From NCBI RefSeq assembly GCF_002079055.1, contig NC_047488.1:771813-835812 (forward strand): a stretch of 64,000 bases of DNA. Reading direction: 5' to 3'. Made by a program: the position numbers and the translations under genes. This document shows positions 44,901-54,408 of the stretch, piece after piece; position 1 is the stretch's first letter; each line of letters begins with the position of its first letter. The notes under the pieces were generated by a model. That model was not told the DNA's origin, did no database searches, and was given only the letters and a program-made list of their open reading frames with translations. This DNA comes from Saccharomyces paradoxus (taxonomy: Eukaryota > Ascomycota > Saccharomycetes > Saccharomycetales > Saccharomycetaceae).

Positions 44901-45044
44901 ATTGTCCGTACCGCCATTTTTCAGTAGATTAAATAAGAACAAAAAATCATTTCAAAAGATTTCTTTTCTCGGGAAAATACTGGAGTGTAAATATGAATAT
45001 CAAACATTGAGCGAGAACATCTTGAAGATATTTATGTTCTAAAT

Positions 45045-46451
45045 ATGACTTTAGTCAAGTATGCATGCGACTATTGTCGTGTCCGTCGAGTAAAGTGTGA
45101 TGGTAAAAAACCGTGTAGTCGCTGTATTGAGCACAATTTCAAATGCACATATCAGCAACCATTAAAAAAAAGAGGCCCGAAGCCTATTGGAACTAGAAGC
45201 TTAAACTATATACCAGAGGCCCAAAAATTTATAAATAATAAAAGCTGTACGACAGCGGCAGAAATATCAATGAAGGTTCCGAAAAAGGTGATTGATCAGT
45301 GTTTGAGGCTTTATCACGACAATCTATACGTTATCTGGCCTTTACTCCCTTATGATGACCTTCACAAGCTTTTGGACGAAAAATACAATGACCATTACGT
45401 TTATTGGTTCCTCGTAGCTCTTTCAGCAGCCACTCTTAGCGATCTACAAAGCGAATTAGAATCTGAGGGAGGATATTCGTTTACTGGAAAGCAATTAGCG
45501 GTTCTCTGTATGTCATCTCGCCAACAATTTGATGACCTTAGTGGCAGAGACATATTTCGAATTATGACATATTATTGCTTGCTACGTTGTTTTTCACAGT
45601 CTTCTGATGTAAGAAATTCATATAGACTTTGTCGTGAAGCTATTGGCCTTGTTATAGTAGCAGGGTTACATCGTGAAAAAGCCTACGAATTACTATCATT
45701 TCGGGAACAACAGCTTCTACGCAAGGTGTATTATTTGCTTCTCTTGACGGAGAGATACTATTCCGTATATGTTCATTGTGTTACAAGTTTGGATACCACA
45801 ATAGCTCCACCTCAGCCAGAGTTCGTAACGGACCCCCGACTTTCTTTGGATAGCTTTTTTGAGATGATTAGAGTATTTACTGTGCCAGGAAAATGCTTTT
45901 TTGATGCTTTGGCTACGGAATCTACTAGCAGTTCTTGCACTGAAGACTCACTGAAAAAAATATGGAAAGAGCTTCACACAGCATCCCTTGAAATAGAACC
46001 ATGGTCTTATGGCTACGTGGACATTTCATTTTCTCGACATTGGATTAGGGCGCTGGCTTGGAAGCTAGTGTTTCAGATGAATGGTACCAAGTTTTTCTCA
46101 AATGCTAATAATGCTCACATATTAGTCGAAATTGCAAAGGATATGCTGGACGACATATTCTTAACTCCAAACAACTTGTATGTAGTCCATGGTCCTGTGA
46201 TACCAATGAAGGCACTAGAAATAGCCAACGCATTAGTGGATGTTGTAAACCAGCATGACAAAAATACGGAATCAGAAGCTTTGGACGCTTTATGTGAAAT
46301 ATCGAAGTTTGTTTTCTCTCTAAAACACTACGATGGTAATTTGATTGAGAGTTTTGTGAGTAAATGTCAAAGTGCTTTTATCACCCTTCCGCTGTTTAAA
46401 TTTTTGGGATCAAATGACAGTATGAGAGATAATTCTGATACAGTTTCTTAA
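45045..46451 (+). CDS. Zn2Cys6 transcription factor of the MAL-activator / Znf1 family
   Basis: Fungal zinc-cluster activator, in the position of MAL33 on S. cerevisiae chromosome II. It is 468 aa. The N-terminal cluster has Cys8, 11, 18, 24, 27 and 34 (CX2CX6CX5CX2CX6C), followed by a basic linker (KKRGPKPIGTRSL). The regulatory region begins near residue 78 with VIDQCLRLYHDNLYVIWPLL, typical of the family. From memory the N-terminal region is closer to Znf1 (YFL052W) than to Mal33, so I leave the symbol empty. Next to it the maltose permease and maltase genes are absent or decayed, so its targets must lie elsewhere. Intact frame. Confidence 0.88.
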   Translation: MTLVKYACDYCRVRRVKCDGKKPCSRCIEHNFKCTYQQPLKKRGPKPIGTRSLNYIPEAQKFINNKSCTTAAEISMKVPKKVIDQCLRLYHDNLYVIWPLLPYDDLHKLLDEKYNDHYVYWFLVALSAATLSDLQSELESEGGYSFTGKQLAVLCMSSRQQFDDLSGRDIFRIMTYYCLLRCFSQSSDVRNSYRLCREAIGLVIVAGLHREKAYELLSFREQQLLRKVYYLLLLTERYYSVYVHCVTSLDTTIAPPQPEFVTDPRLSLDSFFEMIRVFTVPGKCFFDALATESTSSSCTEDSLKKIWKELHTASLEIEPWSYGYVDISFSRHWIRALAWKLVFQMNGTKFFSNANNAHILVEIAKDMLDDIFLTPNNLYVVHGPVIPMKALEIANALVDVVNQHDKNTESEALDALCEISKFVFSLKHYDGNLIESFVSKCQSAFITLPLFKFLGSNDSMRDNSDTVS

Positions 46452-46678
46452 AATGGTTCATCTTTTGATGAAGAAAATTCTACAAACTAACATTTACAGT
46501 TGTTGCAAAATTATGAGATTGAGAAGAAGAACTAGCTACTTGAGTTGCTTTTCGGTAAGAGATAGACCACATAACGTGTAGAAACGTTACTTGATAGACT
46601 TACTAAGGAGAAGACATACAAATTTTTTCAGAATCTCTAACAAATATGGGTGGGATGACGTGTAAAGTATTTCCTACC

Positions 46679-46893
46679 GATTTAAAGCATATTTGGTTCT
46701 TCTGGAGACCTCCCAAGGGCTATGACGACGAAGGGAAGCCAATTCCTCCAAACAACTAGAAATCCTTCTTTGGTGGTCTCGCTTGGACATTTGACAAAAA
46801 GACGCAATGATTATACCTGCGTTTGTTTGCAAGTCGCCAAGTTGACTTGAATTGGGAAAATGAAGATTACAGAAAGGCCATCTATGATATTTT
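46679..46893 (+). pseudogene. alpha-glucosidase / isomaltase relic (GH13; MAL32/IMA family)
   Basis: A ~70-codon fragment in one frame matches residues ~145-215 of yeast maltases and isomaltases: [20 protein letters not shown], then KSFFGG-AWTFD, then [20 protein letters not shown]. It has in-frame stops TAG at 46757-46759 (where the family has Trp) and TGA at 46808-46810. Homology stops on both sides, so the N-terminal ~140 residues and the whole catalytic C-terminal part are gone. The KKTQ segment resembles IMA-type isomaltases more than MAL32. It shows that a GH13 sugar hydrolase gene once stood beside the activator. Confidence 0.88.
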
Positions 46894-48474
46894 AATGTGT
46901 ATAATGTGAATTTCAAGTTATTATTGAAACAAAAATAACTCCAGCTCCCCAAATGAAAAAGCTAAGAGACAAGGACCTGGTGCAGATGTTAGCGTCGATA
47001 TTCCATATTCCACTGTATTGGCGTCTCTCGATCAATACATAAAAGACAGTAAAACTGAAGAATAGAGTAGTATGGCTACAGTATCCTCTGAGTTGTTCGA
47101 CTACTAGAATACCGTCTTCCCCAAGTTCGACTTCAGAAATTGCGACGCATGGTTCGGATGGTGAACTTACAAATCCGCATTTGTATTCGGCGATAATTAT
47201 GGGATACGAATTGTTGCTTGGTGGAGAAAATCCCTCAAAGAGATATGTCCACTCCTGTTAGTTTAGTAGCTGCCCACCCCTCTGAAAGAAATCATCATTG
47301 TAAACTCGTGTGCATCCTCACGAGCAGTTGCAGTTACAGCCCTTTACTTCGAAGCCTTTCTTATCTCAGTCACTCTAGTTTCCATTGAATATATGAATCT
47401 TCCATTTGTATTTTTACAGTCTTCTAACGGTACTGCAGATCCTTGAACATACACAATTGCACCTATAGAGGGAAACGTAAAACGTATAACTTGATTTACG
47501 TTATCAACGAGGAGGAAATCGGTGTCAGTGGGTGCGTTCATGATACAGAGAACATAAAATAGGTATCTGTTTGAGCAAGGAGTCTGAAGAAACGAAGGTT
47601 TTTTTTAATAAAAGCATTGCAGATGTTTCTTTAGCCATATCCTTCCTTTTCGTTCTTATCTTCGAACAAATCTATGTCGCCTATGCGACTGGATCTTCGG
47701 CTGTAACCACGAATCGGAGGAGCGCGGTTATTCTTTGCCAATGAGCCTATAATCTAAATATGGATATTTGCTTATCTCCATAGTGACTGCAAGTTCTTTG
47801 AAGCAAACTAGGTCATTAGAAAGAGAGACATATTGAATCGGTGAATAAGAAAGCAAGAAGCTTTTCTATATTATTAACATTAAACTACCTATCAATTTCA
47901 TGCCAACGGAAAATATTCAGCATGCCACCATAAGACAGAATTTCTGTATGCCTGCGGCCATTTTTTGTTTCTCTTTATCTCATAAGAAAAGGAGGAAACA
48001 TAGCACCGACGGCGGCAAAGGTCCCCTAAGATGTGAAGCTCTGGTGCCGTTCTCGAATTAATTTAGCGACATAATAGGCTTAGTCTAGTAGAATTGCCGC
48101 CGTTTCAGGACTAGCGCTTCGTAGCACCCTGAATGTACATTTGTCTCGTCAACAACTTTGCTGGCAGTGTATAAGACTACAAACCCCTACAGTATACGAC
48201 TCCGATACTTGATAAATCTTTCATTTTTACTATTTTAAGAAAAAAAGGAAATCTACGGTTTCCCCGTAGCAACCGTTTAGCGTCAAGATTAGCTGACCTC
48301 TGAACGAGGATTCAAAGCAAGTTCGGAATTGGCTTTTTATTACTCTTGGCCAAAAGCTGCAGCTGCACTTCTGAAGGCACCCTAGAGGGCCTCTTTGGAG
48401 GTGGCTCCGCTGTGAGGGAACATTCTTGTGCCTTGGAAATGCAATATAGAGTATAGGCAATTGAAGCGCGTGGC

Positions 48475-48481
48475 TCGTATA
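48475..48481 (+). promoter_or_regulatory. candidate Upc2/sterol-response site upstream of the PAU gene
   Basis: TCGTATA, the core bound by Upc2 and Ecm22, about 260 bp upstream of the PAU ATG. PAU genes are induced in anaerobic conditions, and Upc2 is one of the factors known to act on DAN/TIR/PAU promoters. A short match, so tentative. Confidence 0.35.
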
Positions 48482-48740
48482 CGGAACCTATGAAAAAAGC
48501 ATCGTTCAAGTACAGAAGCTTCTCCATAGTAATAATAACAATAAGTGTGGGATAACAGTAGCGAATTGAGGCATTTCAGATGAAAGATGACTGCCAGGAG
48601 ATAACTCGTTTGTGCATGGAAAGTTGGCAAGAAATTCATATAAATAGGCCTGCTTTAGTAATCTATCTCTGAGGTATACGCCTTCATTTCTTTATTTCTA
48701 GTTAAAGCTTACATAAGTACTAAAAAAACAAACAAATACA

Positions 48741-49103
48741 ATGGTCAAATTAACTTCAATCGCTGCTGGTGTCGCCGCCATCGCTGCCGGTGCTTCTGCA
48801 ACCACCACTTTAGCTCAATCTGACGAAAAAGTCAACTTGGTTGAATTGGGTGTCTACGTCTCTGATATCAGAGCCCACTTGGCCCAATACTACTCCTTCC
48901 AAGCCGCTCACCCAACTGAAACCTACCCAGTTGAAATTGCTGAAGCCGTTTTCAACTACGGTGACTTTACCACCATGTTGACTGGTATTGCCCCTGACCA
49001 AGTCACCAGAATGATCACTGGTGTCCCATGGTACTCCAGCAGATTAAAGCCAGCTATCTCTAGCGCTCTATCCAAGGACGGCATCTACACCATCGCTAAC
49101 TAG
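48741..49103 (+). CDS. seripauperin family cell-wall mannoprotein (PAU; position of PAU24/DAN3)
   Basis: Small secreted protein of the subtelomeric PAU family, induced in anaerobic, cold and wine-fermentation conditions; precise role unknown. It is 120 aa, the standard length. The signal peptide ([20 protein letters not shown]) is followed by the family core: [20 protein letters not shown] and the end [14 protein letters not shown]. Codon bias is strong (many GCT, GTC, TTG codons), typical of the family. PAU24 (YBR301W) is at this place in S. cerevisiae. PAU paralogs are so alike that orthology is set by position only. Upstream A-rich sequence and an intact frame suggest a functional gene. 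Confidence 0.93.
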   Translation: MVKLTSIAAGVAAIAAGASATTTLAQSDEKVNLVELGVYVSDIRAHLAQYYSFQAAHPTETYPVEIAEAVFNYGDFTTMLTGIAPDQVTRMITGVPWYSSRLKPAISSALSKDGIYTIAN

Positions 49104-49880
49104 AGATAAGCGCCTTTACGAATGAAACTTTATAGACTGAAAAGTAACGAAAAAACTAAAAAAAAAGTTTTTTTTTTTTTTTGATAGTATAAATAGTTGA
49201 TTATATGTAAGCGTATATTAATAGTATTACTACTGATCAATTGCTGTATTTATGAACAATTTGGTGGGGCAGGATGAGATTAGAGACGTAAATTCTCTCT
49301 TCCTTTTGTGGCACTTTTCGACGTGGGTACGCTTCAGCGGCGTGGGTATTAATGTGTAGAAAAATGCTGGTATTTTGGGTTATCCTTCTAGAAAACCAGT
49401 CGATGCCATCATTAATACAAGAGTTTATATTCAAATCACAATTATATGGCTTTAATTTCTTTCATCTTTCCCCTAAAAATAGATCGCGTCTTTTTTTAGG
49501 GCGTCGCCTCGGAGTTGTTCGTTGCACATGTGTCACTTTTAAGATTAAAGTTGTAGATCATGGATTCTTTTCGGGGCAGGAGGGTTTTAATTTAGTATTC
49601 GGTACAATACTTGATCTTAGAGCTTTCAATACATTTCTTGATTAACAAAAATGTAGAAAAAAAAAGCGTTGTGTGAAAGAGTCCGATTGTAACTAATACA
49701 CAGTAAAACTATTTATCATTTGAGGATTGAGCTGTCGTAATTTTTGCCGGTTTATTGATGATATTCTGGACCGCGCCACGCTGTGTACATAAGCGTTAAC
49801 CTGGATTTTAGGGTATAAAATATGGTAGTTAGATCTTATGAAGTACGAATCTACAAATTTTTGGTTTGAAAAGGGCATGC
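49104..49880. other. PAU-COS convergent intergenic region
   Basis: About 780 bp between convergent genes. An A9/T14 near-palindrome at 49159-49182 may serve as the PAU 3' end. Frames here (49352-49645 and others) show no family resemblance. Confidence 0.45.
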
Positions 49881-50919
49881 TCATTTCTTCACTAAAGACT
49901 CGTCGCTGCGGGATACGTGTGCTTCTTTAATATATGGCCAAAGTTCCACGTCCAACAATTTATCAAAGAGAGATCTCTTCGGAGATAAAAGACTGTAAAA
50001 GTGGTGGTCAAAAAACCGTCTGCAATCAACCCCGTCGAAAAAGAACCTTTCGTTCCTCCAAACTTTCATTTCAAACAAGTACCCATTCATTTTCTTTGCA
50101 ATCTCATCCCAACCATTAACACTACTATCTTGTTCATTTATAATAGTTGACAAGAACTGCATCTTGTGTTCCGTTTTCATAGTCGAAACCCTCTGATTTT
50201 TGAAACAACTTACCTTGGTGAATGATATTCCCCCAGGAAACAAAATACGATGTAGAAGGCCACAATTTCTTGTCACGTAGATAGTGAACGGTACAGAAAG
50301 GAAGAGAGGCAAACAATCGAGACTGAATATCCCCTTGGGAACCCCAGGTAAGCTTAAACCGGTGAGCTTACTTGGGAGACTGAACGTCTTCGAGGTCAAC
50401 GGGGCTCCATGCTTTCTCTGTATTAAACATCTTCCACAGTTTCTCTATTTCCGTAAAATAAACTTGCAAGGCCTCTTCGGTGTAAGGAACGGAACCTTTA
50501 AATGACTTAACCTTGGCAGCTTCGTCCTTCTTCAGAAAGAACGGTTCGAGAAGAGCTCTTCTGAACGCTTCTTGGCAGTCCGCAGCATTGAAAAAAAAGT
50601 ACTTAGTATTCCAAGCTTTGATTTCATAAAAGTACGAATTTAGATTTATAGCAATAACTTCCCAATCATGGATGTGCCTGCCTGGTGTAGTTTTAGCAAT
50701 TTCTTTGGAAAACTGAGTGAGTTGTTTAGATAAAGAACGTCTATAAGAAAGTACCGCAGTAACGGGTACAAATATTGACCCTAGAAAAAAAAGAAGAAAT
50801 GAAACTATAAATAGGTAAATCAAATTGGTGGATATTTTCCACCAAACCATGAATGGTAACCATAATAATATTCAGGTACGAAACACCAAGGATTTGAAGG
50901 ACTCATAAAACATCCATGT
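49881..50919 (-). pseudogene. broken COS (DUP380) family gene, position of COS2
   Basis: COS genes encode four-pass endosomal membrane proteins that help sort cargo into multivesicular bodies. The DUP380 two-unit structure is clear. The first unit includes WWKISTNLIYLFIV, SKQLTQFSKEIAKTTP and AWNTKYFFFNAADCQEAFRR. The second includes MKTEHKMQFLSTIINEQ, NGWDEIAKKMNGYLFE and VELWPYIKEAHVSRSDESL. The gene is broken in several ways: its 5' end (~30 residues) is replaced by the delta LTR at 50920, a TGA stands at 50872-50874 where the family has Trp, a TAA at 50368-50370 follows SPK, and at least one frameshift lies between about 50280 and 50345. COS2 (YBR302C) is the S. cerevisiae gene at this place. 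Confidence 0.92.
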
Positions 50920-51253
50920 TGTTGGAATGAATTTCCAATATCACCTATTTACTAGTATTCATGTTAGTAGTATATTATCACATGCGGTGTAAGAAGATGA
51001 CATAAGGATTGAGAAACAGCCATCAAATTTAGTGGAAGCTGAGACGCGAGGATTGATAATGTAATAGGAAAAAATGAATGACAACATATAAAATGGAAGA
51101 AGAAATAATGATACTATTATGTAGAATTATCAACGCCCTTTTGTGGATTTATATATCCTCGAGGAGAATTTCTAGTATATTCTGTATACTTAATATTATA
51201 ATCTGCAACAACTATGGAATCCCAAAATTATCCGATTGTTCACCAATTTCTCA
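50920..51253 (+). mobile_element. solo delta LTR (Ty1/Ty2 type)
   Basis: 334 bp, the usual delta length, starting TGTTGGAATG and ending CCAATTTCTCA. Internal blocks match delta: TTAGTGGAAGCTGA, GGATTGATAATGTAATAGG, CATATAAAATGG, CCTCGAGGAGAA and TTCTAGTATATTCTGTATAC. No internal Ty sequence is attached. The five bases on either side (CATGT and AAAAA) do not match, so there is no target-site duplication. An 83-codon frame through the LTR is noise. Confidence 0.93.
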
Positions 51254-52668
51254 AAAAAATCTCATTGATGTTCTCTTAATGGATTGCCCCCCTGAGTTGT
51301 ACCCTGGACCCATTGACTTTGACTGGTAGTGTCAGAACAATCTGAAATGATTCAAAATTGGTAGGTCCCCCTGTTTTTTGTTTTGTATCCATCCAATGGT
51401 ATGATTCTTTATATTTTATTAAACTTATACTCGGGCAATCTTAAAAGAGCTGCTTTGACGAACGCTTATAAGTACATACAGAAATTGGAAATCATTATCG
51501 CTTATGTTCTGTGACCTACTAATTGCATTCTTCCTTACGTAAAAAAACCTAAAACTGACCAACAAACTGCCATGGAAGATGGTGGATACGTCCATACCAA
51601 GGACGATAACTCAATTTGTAATACTCCAAAAAATTCCATCAAAAATCAGCTCCAAATTGGCAACTGTTTAACTTGCGTTGCTCGATTACTTGATATCCCT
51701 TTTCGTGAACATCATGACAAAACGAAATGAGAAACGACCTTTCCTTTCCATTAATCATTAGTAATTAAACATTTCTTAACTTCTTTTCGATCAATTACAA
51801 TATATGTATACTTGCGCGTACATTGCAATTTTACTTAACCATGCACAGCAGAGGCTCTTCTACTTTACTATAATATGTTTACAACAAAGTTATAAAGAGT
51901 TTTCTCAAACCTTTTCCATGGTGAATGGATAATTAAGGGTTCGAATCAATGTTATGAAGAATTCCAAGTTAATCGACGAAAAGCGTTTGGACAGGAATTA
52001 TATAAACGTGAACATGAAAAATATTCATTAAACACTCCACATCGATCGTATTATAGTGTTTTAATAAATGTTTGTATTTGAACCAAATTTTCAACATTTG
52101 TTCTACATTGATAAAATCATGGTTTTAGTATAGTGGAACATACGCCCAAGTTATCCTAGTAGAAGACCGCCATATTGTGCTCATAATCGGGAACAATGAA
52201 AATAACACCCTAACAATTGCTGAAACTTGTCGTACACGATCCCTAATTACATTATCAAGCATTCAGCATTGGTCAATACCTCAATACCTCGACAAGAAAA
52301 AGGAAATAGACGCGTGTATGTCAAGGCGTTAAAAGGGTATCAGACCTAGTGCTCGCGTCTTGCCTTCCCAATTTGTTGAACATCTTTGACATATAATTTG
52401 ATTTTGAAATAGTTATTGGATTTCCATTTTAAATAAAGGCTCTATCATTAACTATACAGAATATACTAGTAACGTGAATACTAGTCGATAGACGATAAAT
52501 AAATACTTTTTCCAATAAAATCTAAATGCATGCAAGTACATAAATAAGCGAAAATATCTGACCGTAATAATATTCACACCATGTATATAAATAAATGAAA
52601 AATTCGGCTTTTAACTTATATATTAACTATAAAAAAGACAACGTTGTGCTGTGCTTACAGGAACAATA
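51254..52668. other. LTR-ARR1 interval
   Basis: About 1.4 kb without an intact gene. The first 75 bases carry an open frame reading LLMDCPPELYPGPIDFDW and stop (to 51329), possibly the end of a lost gene that I cannot identify. The rest is AT-rich; part of it is the 3' flank of ARR1. No further LTR seen. Confidence 0.5.
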
Positions 52669-53553
52669 TTATAATCTTGACGAAAAGACCTTAATGAAAT
52701 GCTTGAGGCTAATTAAAATATCAAAATTAGAACAGGTAGCACTTTTCTTAAGTTCTGTTCCCAAAATTTCAAGGTCAAATGTGTTAACCTTTGGATGTAC
52801 TTTCATAAAACTCCAAATATCCATCGCACTTAATAGAACGTCCCCTCCAAAACCATCCGCTGTATAATACTGTCTTGAATGGAAACCCTGCCTAATCACC
52901 ATGCTTGCTGCCGCTGTTTCTATTGCATTAGTGTTTTCAGTAATGAAATTATTTGGCTCCTTTATTTCAGTCCCACTAAACTTCAAAAAGGAACTATCAA
53001 GTTCCCCATTGAAGTCACCAAATGTATGAATCTCACTCATTGCATCATTTAGAAAAGAATAGCCTGGTATGTCATTTGAGAGATTTCTACAGCCTATGGG
53101 ATAGAAGGACCGATCAAAGGAATTCAACGGTGACGGCACTGTACAATTCTTTCCAACACACACTGAGAGCAGTTGCTTGAAAAATACGTAGCATTGCTGT
53201 ATTTCAAGGGAATTATATGTGGAGGAAAGAACCACACTACCATCGAGAGTGTTACATGTGGGCGGTTTTTCTTCACAACAGGCCTTACTAATGTTCCGTT
53301 CATCAGAAGGCGTGTTCCTCTCAGTCAAAAGACTCCTCAGCATAAAATGGAGAAGTTCATTTTCCTTCTTTAATATGTGAATTTGATCATTTGTTACCGT
53401 TAGCTGAGCTTCTTTCTTCTCTAGTTCTTCTAATCTTTCCAACTTTCGTTTTCTAAATGCGTTTTGGGATGCTCTAAGTTGCGCAGCTCTCTTATTTTTA
53501 GGTGGAGTAAGTGAAGGCTTCCTACCGCCTTTTCTTCCACGCGGTTTTGCCAT
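52669..53553 (-). CDS. ARR1: arsenic-sensing bZIP activator Arr1 (Yap8/Acr1)
   Basis: Yap-family transcription factor that binds arsenite directly and switches on ARR2 and ARR3. It is 294 aa, the same as S. cerevisiae. The basic region and leucine zipper occupy residues ~18-75 (NKRAAQLRASQNAFRKRKLE). The cysteines reported to sense arsenic are present: Cys132, Cys137 and Cys274. The ATG at 53551-53553 gives MAKPRGRKGGRKPSL. First gene of the ARR1-ARR2-ARR3 cluster, here in the same order and orientation as on S. cerevisiae chromosome XVI. Confidence 0.97.
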   Translation of the reverse strand: MAKPRGRKGGRKPSLTPPKNKRAAQLRASQNAFRKRKLERLEELEKKEAQLTVTNDQIHILKKENELLHFMLRSLLTERNTPSDERNISKACCEEKPPTCNTLDGSVVLSSTYNSLEIQQCYVFFKQLLSVCVGKNCTVPSPLNSFDRSFYPIGCRNLSNDIPGYSFLNDAMSEIHTFGDFNGELDSSFLKFSGTEIKEPNNFITENTNAIETAAASMVIRQGFHSRQYYTADGFGGDVLLSAMDIWSFMKVHPKVNTFDLEILGTELKKSATCSNFDILISLKHFIKVFSSRL

Positions 53554-53764
53554 TATCTTAGGTCACTTATCTTCCGTTTTGACATGTTTTTTCAACGGCC
53601 GCTCCTTAAAGACCATCCGCATTCTAGAATTATATACTAATATGATTTTGCAAAGATAACAAGAAAAGAAACGAAAAAAAAAAAATGGAATTAAAAAGTT
53701 TTGCAGTACATAAAATATTGAAAAGACTTTTACTTTAATGCTGGAACAATAAAAGTTGAGCAGC

Positions 53765-54157
53765 TCAACCACTAGCAATCAATTTAAGGTTACTCCTTCT
53801 ACAATGGGTCTCCCAAGCGTAGAAACCTCCAACGAGGATGCAACTCTCAAACTTACTTGTAATATCTTGTTCTTGTAAGTAGGTTTCGAATTTAGCAGCA
53901 ACTTTTGGTCCCCTATTCCTGGACCCAGTACAATGAAATATCACTTTGACGAATTGAGAATTTGAGAAAGTATCCGATAGACCTGTAATTAATTGATTCA
54001 GTTGCTTCTCTGTAATCTGTGCTGTTACTGGAACATGCCAAGCGTTTGTAATATGATCACGTGCAAAATCTTCTCTCCGAAGATCAACAACTTGGAAATC
54101 CTTCCTCTGATTTTCAATTAGACCCTCGAGTTGCCTAGAGGTTATGAAACTTACCAT
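53765..54157 (-). CDS. ARR2: arsenate reductase Arr2 (Acr2)
   Basis: Reduces arsenate to arsenite with glutaredoxin and glutathione, so that the product can be exported by Arr3. It is 130 aa, a single rhodanese/Cdc25-like domain. The active site HCTGSRNR gives Cys76 and Arg82 (HCX5R). The ATG at 54155-54157 gives MVSFITSRQLEGL. Its start faces that of ARR3 across ~250 bp containing the Arr1 palindrome, so both are probably induced together. Confidence 0.97.
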   Translation of the reverse strand: MVSFITSRQLEGLIENQRKDFQVVDLRREDFARDHITNAWHVPVTAQITEKQLNQLITGLSDTFSNSQFVKVIFHCTGSRNRGPKVAAKFETYLQEQDITSKFESCILVGGFYAWETHCRRSNLKLIASG

Positions 54158-54279
54158 TACGCTTACTGGGTTATCAAATTTTCCTCAATATTAGTTTGTT
54201 ATACATTAGTTTTTATACCAACTTTTCAAAAGTGTTGATTTAAAATCAAATTTTGAAAGCTCCTAATTATCTTTTTGTT

Positions 54280-54292
54280 TGATTAATAATCA
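54280..54292. promoter_or_regulatory. Arr1/Yap8-response element TGATTAATAATCA
   Basis: A perfect copy of the 13-bp pseudo-palindrome known as the Arr1 (Yap8) binding site in the ARR2-ARR3 promoter. It lies 123 bp from the ARR2 ATG and 117 bp from the ARR3 ATG, almost exactly central. Confidence 0.92.
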
Positions 54293-54408
54293 ACTTTAGC
54301 GGCAACGATCCTTACGTAATTATAATGTAAACGGAAAAGAACATAAATGAATGCTCTCGTTGTAATTCAAGAGAACCCAATCAACAAATCATCAGCGTAA
54401 GTAGAGTA

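Larger units (their letters stand above)
42921..45044. other. long gap between PHO89 and the MAL-type activator
   Basis: About 2.1 kb holding the PHO89 promoter and the promoter of the zinc-cluster gene; it marks the start of the subtelomeric domain. Frames such as 43326-43667 (minus) and 43846-44070 (plus) have no recognisable content. No LTR or tRNA recognised. Confidence 0.5.
46452..48740. other. decayed subtelomeric interval between activator and PAU gene
   Basis: About 2.3 kb with no intact gene. It contains the alpha-glucosidase relic, a frame fragment at 46928-47065 ending ASLDQYIKDSKTEE and stop, and a 65-codon minus-strand ORF (47344-47541), neither of which I recognise. The part from 48200 on is the upstream region of the PAU gene. 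In the S. cerevisiae reference this position holds MAL31 and MAL32. Confidence 0.6.

Noticed and set aside
51078-51329. 83-codon ORF across the delta LTR taken as a gene
   Set aside because: Three quarters of it is LTR sequence; only the last ~25 codons beyond the LTR were kept as a possible fragment.
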